64,000 nucleotides of DNA. Origin: Rothia mucilaginosa. GTDB taxonomy: Bacteria; Actinomycetota; Actinomycetes; Actinomycetales; Micrococcaceae. The stretch is taken from assembly GCF_901875305.1 (NCBI RefSeq), contig NZ_CABFLY010000002.1:186001-250000 (forward strand), written 5' to 3'. A program made the position numbers and the translations under genes. This document shows positions 1-7,713 of this stretch, piece after piece. Numbering within the stretch: the first letter of the stretch is position 1; each line of letters begins with the position of its first letter. The notes under the pieces are model-generated. The model did no database searches. It saw nothing but the letters and a program-made list of their open reading frames with translations, and was not told where the DNA came from.

Positions 1-1
1 T

Positions 2-292
2 CCGGTGCGCGTACGCCAGTACATGCTGGCTACCTGGATTATTACGATTCTGATGCTTCTTCGCCTGGTGGTGCAGATGCCCCTGTACTTCGCCAACGCG
101 GTGGAGGCGCTGGGCGCCACCCGTCTGATTATGGGCCTGCCACTGTACGCTTTGGGTGTGTGGTTGGCCTGGCGTGTTTCGGCCCCCGGCGAGGTGCAGT
201 CGGGCGAGGCTTCTGATGCTTGTGATGCTTGTGATGCTGAAGAATCTGAATCACCCGAGACTGCCGAGGAAGGCCGTAGCGCCGACTGCTAA
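2..292 (+). CDS. DUF3159 family membrane protein, C-terminal part
   Basis: Only the 3' end of the gene is inside the window; the frame is open to the left edge and stops at 290-292. The visible ~96 residues contain two hydrophobic segments (around 'ATWIITILMLLRLVVQMPL' and 'LIMGLPLYALGVWLAW') with the arginine/glutamine-rich approach and 'MGLPLYALG' block typical of the end of actinobacterial DUF3159 proteins. An acidic, Cys/Asp-rich tail follows. Function is unknown; it is an integral membrane protein. In mycobacteria a DUF3159-type gene lies next to the TrkA pair and the APC permease, which is the same order as here once the insertion sequence is removed. Family assignment is from recall of the motif, not a search. 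Confidence 0.7.
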   Translation, partial: PVRVRQYMLATWIITILMLLRLVVQMPLYFANAVEALGATRLIMGLPLYALGVWLAWRVSAPGEVQSGEASDACDACDAEESESPETAEEGRSADC

Positions 293-352
293 AACCTCGA
301 AGTATGTGCACCCCGCCCACAAACATGCACGAGGTGAAACTTTTAGAAACAG

Positions 353-370
353 GTGAAAGCCCCGGAACCC
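353..370 (+). repeat. IS left inverted repeat
   Basis: GTGAAAGCCCCGGAACCC; an exact inverted copy occurs at 1853-1870. It lies just downstream of the orfB stop. Confidence 0.85.
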
Positions 371-417
371 GCAATATGAACTGCGCCCCGAAACTTGGAC
401 GCATTAAATAGTAACCG

Positions 418-1278
418 TTACACGGCTTCCCGCAGGGCCTGATCCCGGTACTCTACCGGGGTCAGGCCCCTAAGCTTCACCTGACGCCTTACTGTATTCC
501 AGTGCGTAATGTAGGCATCAAGGTCGACCTTGAAACTCTCAAAAGTTGGCCAATCCTGGCCACGAAAAAACTCGTCCTTAATATGTCCAAAGACCTGCTC
601 AGTGGCACCATTATCGATACAGTTGCCTTTACGTGACATACTCTGGATAAAACCGTTCTCAGCGAGCATACTGACGTAAATCTCGTGCTGATACTGCCAC
701 CCCATATCCGAGTGCAAAATCGGCTCGACCCCTGCAGGTTTAGCATCCATGAGCATCTGAAGCATCTCTTGCTGCTGGGCAAGATTAGGACACATCGAGA
801 TGGAGTGGGCAACAATCTCCTTGCTGGCAAAGTCATAAACCGGAGCGAGATAGGCCTTACCGAAGGAAAGCTTGAACTCGGTAACATCGGTACCCAACTT
901 CTGCCAAGGACCAGTCGCCGTGAAGTCGCGACCGATGACGTTAGCGAACCTTCGCCCCACCTCCCCCTTGTAGGAGTTGTACCTGCGGTAAGCCCTCTCA
1001 CGGCGTATACCGCAGCACAGCCCCATCTGACGCATCATCTTCAAAACCGTCTTATCAGCGATACGCACCCCTTCCTCAGCGCGCAGGCACATGGCCACCT
1101 GCCTATGACCGCACCCGTTGGGGGTTCGCGAAAAGATCTGGGCGACCTTGGGACGTAGCTGCACTCTAGTTGGCTGCTGGGGGTGAGCCAGCGCGTAGTA
1201 GTAGCTCGACCTGGCAAGGCCAGCAGCCTCAAGGAGGTCGTACAGCTTGTGACCGCGCCCTGAAAGCTCAGCGACCAC
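418..1278 (-). CDS. IS3-family transposase OrfB (DDE integrase domain)
   Basis: About 286 aa. The N-terminus carries the HTH_21-like 'GLARSSYYYAL' segment, followed by the rve integrase core. Catalytic triad seen: D in 'LGTDVTEF', D in 'LHSDMGWQYQ', E in 'NGATEQVFGHIKDE', each in the usual IS3/IS150 context; 'LTPVEYR' is the usual C-terminal block. The GTG start overlaps the OrfA stop (TAGTG). The frame stays open upstream through the A7 run at 1329-1335, so the functional product is probably an OrfAB fusion made by -1 frameshifting, with orfB not translated alone. No internal stop is seen. Confidence 0.95.
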   Translation of the reverse strand: MVAELSGRGHKLYDLLEAAGLARSSYYYALAHPQQPTRVQLRPKVAQIFSRTPNGCGHRQVAMCLRAEEGVRIADKTVLKMMRQMGLCCGIRRERAYRRYNSYKGEVGRRFANVIGRDFTATGPWQKLGTDVTEFKLSFGKAYLAPVYDFASKEIVAHSISMCPNLAQQQEMLQMLMDAKPAGVEPILHSDMGWQYQHEIYVSMLAENGFIQSMSRKGNCIDNGATEQVFGHIKDEFFRGQDWPTFESFKVDLDAYITHWNTVRRQVKLRGLTPVEYRDQALREAV

Positions 1279-1790
1279 TAGGGCTTTGTCCCGGTTTGGG
1301 AGCGCCTGTGCGCCTTCAGGGCAATCGATTTTTTTAGGTACGCCACCTGCGCCTCAAGCTTGCGCACACGCTCGGCAAGTTCCTCCTCACGCGTTGGTGG
1401 CACCGCCCGCACCGACCCCTTCGGCCTGCCTTTGGGCTTAGGCTTAAGCGCCTGCGCGCCGCCCTGGCGGTACAGCCTGCACCACTGCTTCAACGGTGTC
1501 GCACTTGCAATACCGAATCGCACCGTCGCCTCAGGCTTACTCATCCCACCATCAACCACGGCCTTCGCTGCGGCGACCTTGGTCTCATAGTCGTATCTGG
1601 CCTGCTTTACTCCCATGGCAAGAAACCCGTCCCTCCCGATTACGCGGTACATCTTCTGCCACTCTCTCACAGTCGCGGCAGACACACCAAGCTTCCTGGC
1701 GGTCAGACGATAGCCACATCCTCTCTCAAACATTTGCGCTGCTTGCTCCCGAAGCAGACGATCATGTCTTAATCCCAGGTTGATAGACAT
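1278..1790 (-). CDS. IS3-family OrfA (helix-turn-helix DNA-binding subunit)
   Basis: 170 aa. Two helix-turn-helix units are visible ('RLTARKLGVSAATVREWQKMY' and 'ATVRFGIASATPLKQWCRLY'), then a basic linker and a C-terminal coiled coil 'EELAERVRKLEAQVAYLKKS' ending in the A7 slippery codons. OrfA binds the terminal repeats and regulates the element; fused to OrfB it gives the transposase. The ATG at 1790 is preceded by a GGGAGG ribosome-binding site that lies inside a perfect stem-loop (1796-1843). Start chosen from that site. Confidence 0.93.
   Translation of the reverse strand: MSINLGLRHDRLLREQAAQMFERGCGYRLTARKLGVSAATVREWQKMYRVIGRDGFLAMGVKQARYDYETKVAAAKAVVDGGMSKPEATVRFGIASATPLKQWCRLYRQGGAQALKPKPKGRPKGSVRAVPPTREEELAERVRKLEAQVAYLKKSIALKAHRRSQTGTKP
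1329..1335 (-). other. Probable programmed -1 frameshift site
   Basis: On the minus strand orfA reads CTA AAA AAA TCG, a classical A_AAA_AAA slippery heptamer. The -1 frame from here is open without a stop into orfB and would give '...AYLKKIDCPEGAQALPNRDK' and then OrfB. IS3-family elements generally use such a site to make OrfAB. Confidence 0.75.
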
Positions 1791-1795
1791 GAAAA

Positions 1796-1843
1796 GCCTC
1801 CCGTTTCTTGGACTTTATTTTCGTTGTCCAAGAAACGGGAGGC
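1796..1843 (-). promoter_or_regulatory. Stem-loop sequestering the transposase RBS
   Basis: A perfect 18-bp inverted repeat (arms 1796-1813 and 1826-1843, 12-nt loop) lies directly upstream of orfA. The orfA Shine-Dalgarno GGGAGG is in the proximal arm. A transcript entering from outside the element would carry both arms and hide the RBS; a promoter starting inside the loop would not. This resembles the translational shielding known for IS10 and IS50 (inference). Confidence 0.65.
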
Positions 1844-1852
1844 AGTTCAATA

Positions 1853-1870
1853 GGGTTCCGGGGCTTTCAC
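1853..1870 (+). repeat. IS right inverted repeat
   Basis: GGGTTCCGGGGCTTTCAC, exact complement of the left repeat at 353-370; it lies upstream of orfA. Confidence 0.85.
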
Positions 1871-1955
1871 TGTCTCACAATCGGGGGAGGGCTACGGTAC
1901 CTGGCATACGAGCCAGTTTCCCGGGCAAAACCTCCGGCCTGAAGACTGAAGAGAT

Positions 1956-2609
1956 TTACGCGAAGAGAGCTCGAATCTGATCCTCACCGGCAATCGTTGT
2001 GATGAAGAATAGCTCATCGCCGCCCTCGAGCGCGACGTCGGGGCTCGGCGGAATCGGGGCGCCATCGCGCAGAATTGCGGTGAGTACCGTATCTGCCGGC
2101 CACTGCACGTGATCCACACGGTAACCGATGACGGGGTGGCCATCAGGCACCGTGTACTCAGCCAGGGTCGCGCCACCGGCCTGCAATGTCAGCAGACGCA
2201 CGACGTCGCCAACCTCCACGGCCTCCTCGACCAGCGCGGTCATCAGGCGCGGGGTCGACACGGCCACGTCCACACCCCACGAATCGTCGAAGAGCCACTC
2301 GTTGCGGGGGTTGTTCACGCGGGCTACGGTGCGCGGCACACCGAACTCGCTACGGACCAGGAGCGATACCATGACGTTAGCCTTGTCGTCGCCGGTTGCG
2401 GCGACCACCACATCCGCCTTATTGGGGTGAATCTGACGCAGTACGGACAGCTCGCACGCATCGCCGATGTGCCAGCGTACACCCGGCAGGTCGGCGCGCT
2501 TCTTCGCCTCGGGCTTGGAATCGATGATGGTCACGTCGTGGCCGTTCATCATGAGCTCCTTGGCGATTGAGGCACCCACGGAACCAGCACCTACGATAAG
2601 TACCTTCAT
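1956..2609 (-). CDS. trkA: TrkA-family potassium channel regulatory protein (second of pair)
   Basis: 217 aa. It has an N-terminal Rossmann fold with the NAD-binding glycine motif 'MKVLIVGAGSVGASIAKEL' and acidic strand end 'TIIDS', then a TrkA-C/RCK_C domain ending '..GGDELFFITTIAG'. RCK proteins bind NAD(H) or nucleotides and gate K+ transporters at the membrane. The ATG overlaps the stop of the upstream TrkA gene (TAATG) and has an AGGAG site 4 nt before it, so the two are translationally coupled. It corresponds to the downstream member of the actinobacterial ceoB/ceoC pair. No membrane channel subunit is adjacent except the divergent APC permease. Confidence 0.92.
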   Translation of the reverse strand: MKVLIVGAGSVGASIAKELMMNGHDVTIIDSKPEAKKRADLPGVRWHIGDACELSVLRQIHPNKADVVVAATGDDKANVMVSLLVRSEFGVPRTVARVNNPRNEWLFDDSWGVDVAVSTPRLMTALVEEAVEVGDVVRLLTLQAGGATLAEYTVPDGHPVIGYRVDHVQWPADTVLTAILRDGAPIPPSPDVALEGGDELFFITTIAGEDQIRALFA

Positions 2610-3427
2610 TACTTCTCCTTAGGGGTCTGGCGTGGGTGGCCGAAAAGCTGGCGAGGACTGGGCAGGGAGGAGGGGGTCCCGGATTCACGGGGGGCCCTAG
2701 TGGAGGGGGTGGAACGCAACCAGTCCATGCTTGCGTCAGCGCGGTACTCCACTTCGTCGTCTTCGGTGCGCGGCGGGCGTGAGAGAATACGCGTCACGTC
2801 AGCAACGTCATCGGTGCGCATCATGATGTGCACGCTATCGCCTTGTTGGTAGGCGCTATCGGGGCGGGGGAGCATGCCTTCACCAAAGCGGGTAATGTAG
2901 GCGATGCGCACCCCGGCGGCGCGTTCAATGTCGACGAGCGCGTGACCGGCCCATCCGTCGTCCAGCGGAATCTCGGTGAGCATGAGGCGGCCCGAAGGCT
3001 CACGAAAATCACCTTTTAGAGCCTGTTCGGGTAGCAGGCGACGCAACACCTGGTCGGTGGACCAACGCACCGAGGCCACCGTCGGGATGCCCATGCGCTG
3101 GAAAAACTCGGCGCGGTTGGGGTCGTACACGCGAGCTACCACGTTCTTTACTTTGAACAGCTCGCGGGCCACACGTGCGGCAATGATATTCGAGTTATCA
3201 CCCGATGAGACAGCTGCGAAGGCGTAGGCCTCGGTAATTCCGGCACGTTTGAGGGTTTCCTGGTCGAAACCCACACCGGTCACTAGCCGACCGCTAAAGC
3301 CCTTACGTAGCGGCTGGAAGGCGCGCTCATCCTGATCGATGACGGCCACCGTATGCCCGGAAGCCTCCAGCGTGCGGGCCAGCATGACGCCCACGCGTCC
3401 GGCGCCCATGATGACAAAGTGAGGCAT
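2609..3427 (-). CDS. trkA: TrkA-family potassium uptake regulatory protein (first of pair)
   Basis: 272 aa from the ATG at 3427 (preceded by GGAGAG); the in-frame TTG at 3439 has no site of its own. 'MPHFVIMGAGRVGVMLARTL' is the Rossmann glycine motif, 'AVIDQD' the acidic end of beta-2, and a TrkA-C domain follows to about residue 215. The last ~50 residues are a low-complexity Ser/Pro/Arg tail, an odd extension not typical of TrkA. It is the first gene of a two-gene operon with the second TrkA, divergent from the APC permease over a 125-bp spacer. Together they probably sense the nucleotide state and control K+ uptake. Confidence 0.9.
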   Translation of the reverse strand: MPHFVIMGAGRVGVMLARTLEASGHTVAVIDQDERAFQPLRKGFSGRLVTGVGFDQETLKRAGITEAYAFAAVSSGDNSNIIAARVARELFKVKNVVARVYDPNRAEFFQRMGIPTVASVRWSTDQVLRRLLPEQALKGDFREPSGRLMLTEIPLDDGWAGHALVDIERAAGVRIAYITRFGEGMLPRPDSAYQQGDSVHIMMRTDDVADVTRILSRPPRTEDDEVEYRADASMDWLRSTPSTRAPRESGTPSSLPSPRQLFGHPRQTPKEK

Positions 3428-3552
3428 GCTTCTCTCCAAATGTTGATAACGCGCTTGAACGCATACTCTTCCAGTGTAATTGAACCGCTCATTGAATTGA
3501 GCTTTGGGGCCCGGGAAGATAGCCTTAATGGGTGAGAAATCGTTGGGACAGG

Positions 3553-5670
3553 ATGCGCATCGCCCTGATCGGTCGGCCGGTCAGCACGCGGAACTTTTCG
3601 GCAGTGACCCTGCCGAAGCGGTACGCCCTGCCCCTTTTTGGTGCCGACGGTATCTCCTCGGTGGCTTACGCTGCCGACCAGACGATTTTGACTCTGGCTG
3701 CGGCGGGCGCTTCGGCGCTCGCATTCTCCCCGTGGGTCGGCTTGGCGGTCGCCCTGGTGGGGCTGGTGGTTATCGGCACGTACCGCTACAACATCAGCCA
3801 GATTGCTGCTGAAGGCGATATTCAGCTGGTGCATAAGAAGCTGGGTGCTTTGCCGGCGGTTATGATGGGCGCTTCCTCGCTCATGGACTACATGCTGACG
3901 GTATCGGTGTCTATGTCTTCGGCGGCTACATTCCTTGTGGCGCTGTACCCTGAGATTCAGGATTGGCGCACAACGATTGCGGTATTGCTCATTCTGGGCC
4001 TGACTCTTGCGGCTCTGCGCGGCCTGCAGCTCATGGGCAAGATTGCTCACTGGCCTTTGTACATCTTCTTGGCATTACTGGGGATTACCCTGATCATTGG
4101 ATGGGTGCGTGCCTCCATGGGGGCCCTACCCGTGGCTGAATCCGCCGGTTACGCTATTGTGCCGGAGCAGGGTAATAACCCCACGGAGGGTGTGGCGCTC
4201 ACACTGTTGCTGGCTCGTTCTTTCTCTGGTGGTGCGGTCGCTTTCTCCGGCGTATCGACGATTTCCAATTCGGTCCGCTACTTCCGCCCGCCTAAGAAGT
4301 ACAACGCGGCCCTGACCATGATGATGATGGGTGTCATCACCTCCGTTTTGTTGGTGGGTCTGCTGAGCCTGGCTTACCTCACGCACGTGCACATGGTGCA
4401 TGACACGACTCAGTTCCTCTTCATTGATGGGCACACGCCGGGGGAGTACTTCCACCAGAAGCCGGCTCTCTACCAGGTGGCTCTCGCGGTGTATCGTGAC
4501 ACCCCGATTTACGCTCAGCTACTGGTATTTGCGACCGTGGGTGTGCTGATTATCGCTTCGATTACCGCGTTTACCGGCTTTCCTATGATTGCCTCGTCTC
4601 TGGCGGACTATCAGTACGTGCCTGTCTTTTTCCGAAGCGTGGATTCGCGTGGCTTGTACACCAACGGCGTGCTGACCCTCGCGGGCTTCTCGACCGTGCT
4701 TACCATGCTCTTCGGATCGGACGTCTACTCTTTGATTCAGCTGTACATCGTGGGTATGTGTATCTCCATGGTCATGGTGCAGCTGGCCGTGGTGCGTTAC
4801 CGCACGCGCCTGTTGCGCGTAACCCTGGCCCAGATGCCTCGCCGCGCCCTCCTGCGCGACATCGCGGTTTCCGCCCTGGGTATGACCGTCACCGCTGCCG
4901 TGCTCGTCGTGGTGATTGCCACGAAGCTCGGTGCCGGTGCCTGGCTCTCCCTTGGAATGATTGCCCTCATGGTTGGAGGTATGATGCTCACTCACCGCCA
5001 CTACGCCACGGTTGACGAAGCCATGGACATACCGCTGAACGCCGAGTCCGTGGCGGATGTGGCGGCCTTGCCCTCGCGCGTGCACGCCATCGTGTACGTG
5101 GAACGTGTGCGCAGGCCCGCTGTGCGTGCCCTCTCGTACGCACGTGCCTCGCGCCCATCAACGATTGAGGCGCTCACCGTCAATAACGACCGTGTGGCTC
5201 TCGACGCTGTGAAGAACCGCTGGTATGCCCTCAACATTCCCGTGCCGCTGTCGGTTATCAATTCGCCCTACCGTGATACCGTGCAGGCTGTGGTTTCGTA
5301 TATTCGTCGACGCCGCAAGAAGTCGCCGCGCGACATCCTGGTTGTGTATCTGCCCGAGTTCGTGGTGGATCACTGGTGGCAGCGTATTCTGCATCGCCGT
5401 ACGGTACGCCGCCTCAAGAAGGCTCTATTGCACGAGCCGGGCGTGATGACTGCGACCGTGCCGTGGGCCATGCATGAGGATGAAGTGTACGATGAAATCT
5501 TCGATCAGCGTCTGCAGACCGAAGATGCCTCTGAAGAGGGAAACACCACGGGGGAGAACCCCACCCTGGCCCCGAATGTTACCCGGCCTGCGGGTGGCGG
5601 TCGAGAGCTCACCCAGAGCAACCGTCACGCGGTGTACCGTGGCCGGTTGCATGAGGATTCCGCGTCGTAA
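3553..5670 (+). CDS. APC-superfamily permease (KimA/KUP-like, possible K+ or amino-acid uptake)
   Basis: About 705 aa from the ATG at 3553, which follows a GGGACAGG stretch; an upstream in-frame GTG at 3532 would add 7 residues but has no evident RBS. The first ~480 residues hold about 12 hydrophobic helices beginning with the family signature 'LPKRYALPLFGADGISSVAYAADQ' region (3619-3690). A ~200-residue hydrophilic C-terminal domain follows, as in KimA-type transporters. It is divergent from the TrkA pair, a pairing conserved in actinobacteria, which suggests K+ transport with RCK control. Amino-acid transport cannot be excluded. The C-terminal 40 residues are polar and probably disordered. 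Confidence 0.85.
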   Translation: MRIALIGRPVSTRNFSAVTLPKRYALPLFGADGISSVAYAADQTILTLAAAGASALAFSPWVGLAVALVGLVVIGTYRYNISQIAAEGDIQLVHKKLGALPAVMMGASSLMDYMLTVSVSMSSAATFLVALYPEIQDWRTTIAVLLILGLTLAALRGLQLMGKIAHWPLYIFLALLGITLIIGWVRASMGALPVAESAGYAIVPEQGNNPTEGVALTLLLARSFSGGAVAFSGVSTISNSVRYFRPPKKYNAALTMMMMGVITSVLLVGLLSLAYLTHVHMVHDTTQFLFIDGHTPGEYFHQKPALYQVALAVYRDTPIYAQLLVFATVGVLIIASITAFTGFPMIASSLADYQYVPVFFRSVDSRGLYTNGVLTLAGFSTVLTMLFGSDVYSLIQLYIVGMCISMVMVQLAVVRYRTRLLRVTLAQMPRRALLRDIAVSALGMTVTAAVLVVVIATKLGAGAWLSLGMIALMVGGMMLTHRHYATVDEAMDIPLNAESVADVAALPSRVHAIVYVERVRRPAVRALSYARASRPSTIEALTVNNDRVALDAVKNRWYALNIPVPLSVINSPYRDTVQAVVSYIRRRRKKSPRDILVVYLPEFVVDHWWQRILHRRTVRRLKKALLHEPGVMTATVPWAMHEDEVYDEIFDQRLQTEDASEEGNTTGENPTLAPNVTRPAGGGRELTQSNRHAVYRGRLHEDSAS

Positions 5671-5871
5671 ACTCGCGGGGCTTCCTGAGAAGGAGGCAGT
5701 CTCGAATGAGCACGTGCTGAAAGGCTCATCCTACTTACCACGCTCTACGCATTCTTGCCCGGCATGGTGAGGGCTTCGCCGCGCTTCACTGCGGGGGAGC
5801 GTCGAAACCCGAGAGCCAGAATATTTCAGTGTAAAATAGTTCACATTAAGTGATGATTAGGAGACAATGTC

Positions 5872-7491
5872 GTGACTCAACACACCACTGGCCCCGTAGT
5901 CGCCTCCGCAGAAGCAGGCGGTTACAGCGTTGGCCAAATCCTCACCGTCACCTGTGAAGCACCCGCCCATGGAGGCTCCTTCGTCGCCCGCACCGCAGAG
6001 GGCGTTATTTTCGTTCGCCACGGCGTAGTCGGTGAGCAGGCTCTCGTACGTATCACCTCCATCGGTCCCAAGCGCCGCTACTACTTCGCGGACGTCATCG
6101 ACGTTCCCGTGCCTTCCCTTGCCCGCCGCCCCCACCCCTGGATACAGGCCGATGCGCTCGCTAGCGCCGAGGAGCGCGCCGCTGCCACCGGTGTGCCGGA
6201 GCTACTGGGTGGCATGGAGTATGGCCACCTTGCGCTGGACGAGCAGCGCCGCTACAAGACCGAGATTGTGCGCACCCAGATTCACCGTCTGGGTGGTCTG
6301 CCGCTGACCTCTCCGCTGCTGACAAACCTCACCGTTGAGGAGTTGCCCCTGCGCGATAACTCCGAGGGGCTGTCCTGGCGAACCCGCGTGCGCTACGCCG
6401 TGGCCCGCGTGCGTGAGGAAAACGCTGAGGGCCGTCCCATCGTGACCTGGCGTGTTGCTATGCACCCCTACCATGCCTCCTCACCGGCCCCGGTCGTTGA
6501 TTTTCCGCTCGCGGCCAGGGAGCTACGCAACCTGCACCTGGAGCAGCTGAACCTGCGCGGTGTGCGCGAGGTGGAGGCGACCGTCTCCTCCCGCGGCAGG
6601 GTACTATTGCAATTTATTGTGGACCCGCGCTTCTCAATTGACGAGATTGCGCGTGCGGTAGAGGAGCAGGCCACTGAAGCGTGGGGACAGCTTGCTAAGC
6701 GTAGGGTGTCCCTCTACTTCACGCCGCAGTCAACCTCGAACGGTAAACCTAAGCGTCGCCGCCCCGGCGCATCCCATACCCCTTACCGTCGGGTGGAGGA
6801 AAGCGACCGTCTGCTTGGTGCCGGTCTGCGTTCGGTGACCGAGGAGGTGACCTTCGGCCCCCGTCGCTTCAGCTATCAGGTTTCGGCTGGCGGATTCTGG
6901 CAGATTCACCGTTCGGCTCCTTCGACCATGATTGCGGCGATGCTGACCATGTTGCGTCCGCAGGAGGGTGAATGTGCTCTCGACCTGTACGCCGGCGCGG
7001 GCCTGTTCACAGCGGCCTTAGCCGATGCTGTGGGCGCCACTGGAACGGTCATTAGTATTGAGGGTTCCCCCGTGACCCACAAGGACGCCCGCTCTAACTT
7101 TGCGCCCGACGGATGCTCCCGCACCGATAACTCGGCGCAGACCCGTATCGAGGTGATTCGCGGTGACGTGGCGCGCCACCTCGTTGATTTGAAGACCGCC
7201 CGCGATTTCGAGCAGATTCCGCCGATTGATGCCGTGGTTCTGGATCCCTCGCGTGAGGGCGCGAACCGCACCACCTTGGAGCGTCTGAATGCTCTGGATC
7301 CTGGCCGCATCCTGTATGTGGCCTGTGACCCGGCGGCTTTGGGACGCGACACCGGTATTCTGCGTGAGCTCGGCTGGGATATGGTGCAGTTGCGGGCCTT
7401 CGATATGTACCCGAATACGCACCATGTTGAGAGCGTGGCGCTCTTTGAGCGTGCGCCGGCCAAGCCGCGCCCTCGTCGTCGTCGCAAATAG
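5872..7491 (+). CDS. TRAM-domain class I SAM-dependent RNA methyltransferase (TrmA/RlmD family)
   Basis: 539 aa. The GTG start has AGGAGA 7 nt upstream; an ATG at 5867 is out of frame. Residues ~18-75 form a TRAM RNA-binding domain. The C-terminal half has the SAM motif 'ALDLYAGAGLFTAALAD', then 'DAVVLDPSREGA', the nucleophilic cysteine in 'ILYVACDPAALGRD' and the closing 'VESVALFER'. It forms m5U in tRNA or 23S rRNA; the exact target is not predictable. I do not see the N-terminal four-cysteine Fe-S cluster motif of RlmD. A related gene sits beside the APC permease in mycobacteria. The basic C-terminal tail 'KPRPRRRRK' may aid RNA binding. Confidence 0.9.
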   Translation: MTQHTTGPVVASAEAGGYSVGQILTVTCEAPAHGGSFVARTAEGVIFVRHGVVGEQALVRITSIGPKRRYYFADVIDVPVPSLARRPHPWIQADALASAEERAAATGVPELLGGMEYGHLALDEQRRYKTEIVRTQIHRLGGLPLTSPLLTNLTVEELPLRDNSEGLSWRTRVRYAVARVREENAEGRPIVTWRVAMHPYHASSPAPVVDFPLAARELRNLHLEQLNLRGVREVEATVSSRGRVLLQFIVDPRFSIDEIARAVEEQATEAWGQLAKRRVSLYFTPQSTSNGKPKRRRPGASHTPYRRVEESDRLLGAGLRSVTEEVTFGPRRFSYQVSAGGFWQIHRSAPSTMIAAMLTMLRPQEGECALDLYAGAGLFTAALADAVGATGTVISIEGSPVTHKDARSNFAPDGCSRTDNSAQTRIEVIRGDVARHLVDLKTARDFEQIPPIDAVVLDPSREGANRTTLERLNALDPGRILYVACDPAALGRDTGILRELGWDMVQLRAFDMYPNTHHVESVALFERAPAKPRPRRRRK

Positions 7492-7713
7492 GTATTTAGT
7501 TGGTTGCGGCTCGTTCATCGGTAGAAGGTGGATGGGCCGCGGACCGACGTTGAGATGGTGGCTGATTGGTCCTGGGACCCCACCGAAAGAGGGGAAGATT
7601 CGTCTCACATGACGGTGACACGAACCTGCTTTTTAGCTCCTTAAAAGGTAAAATCATTGGAGAGCCAACGCACGGGATGAGCCGTGCCCTGAACCCTTGA
7701 GGAGTGTGGGTGT

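Larger units (their letters stand above)
353..1870 (-). mobile_element. IS3-family insertion sequence (about 1.5 kb, complete)
   Basis: Two overlapping transposase frames (orfA 1278-1790, orfB 418-1278) are bracketed by an 18-bp perfect inverted repeat, GTGAAAGCCCCGGAACCC, at 353-370 and complementary at 1853-1870. Similarity continues inward (ATATGAACTGC versus TATTGAACTGC). It also continues a few bases outward (ACAG on both sides with one extra G on the left), so the true tips may lie near 344 and 1877. I see no convincing 3-4 bp target duplication. Both frames are open and the catalytic residues are present, so the element looks potentially active. It sits between the DUF3159 gene and the TrkA genes, which are normally neighbours in related actinobacteria. 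Confidence 0.9.

Noticed and set aside
344..1877. Target-site duplication flanking the IS
   Set aside because: Flanking bases on both sides are inverted (ACAG/CTGT), not direct repeats; no duplication could be confirmed.
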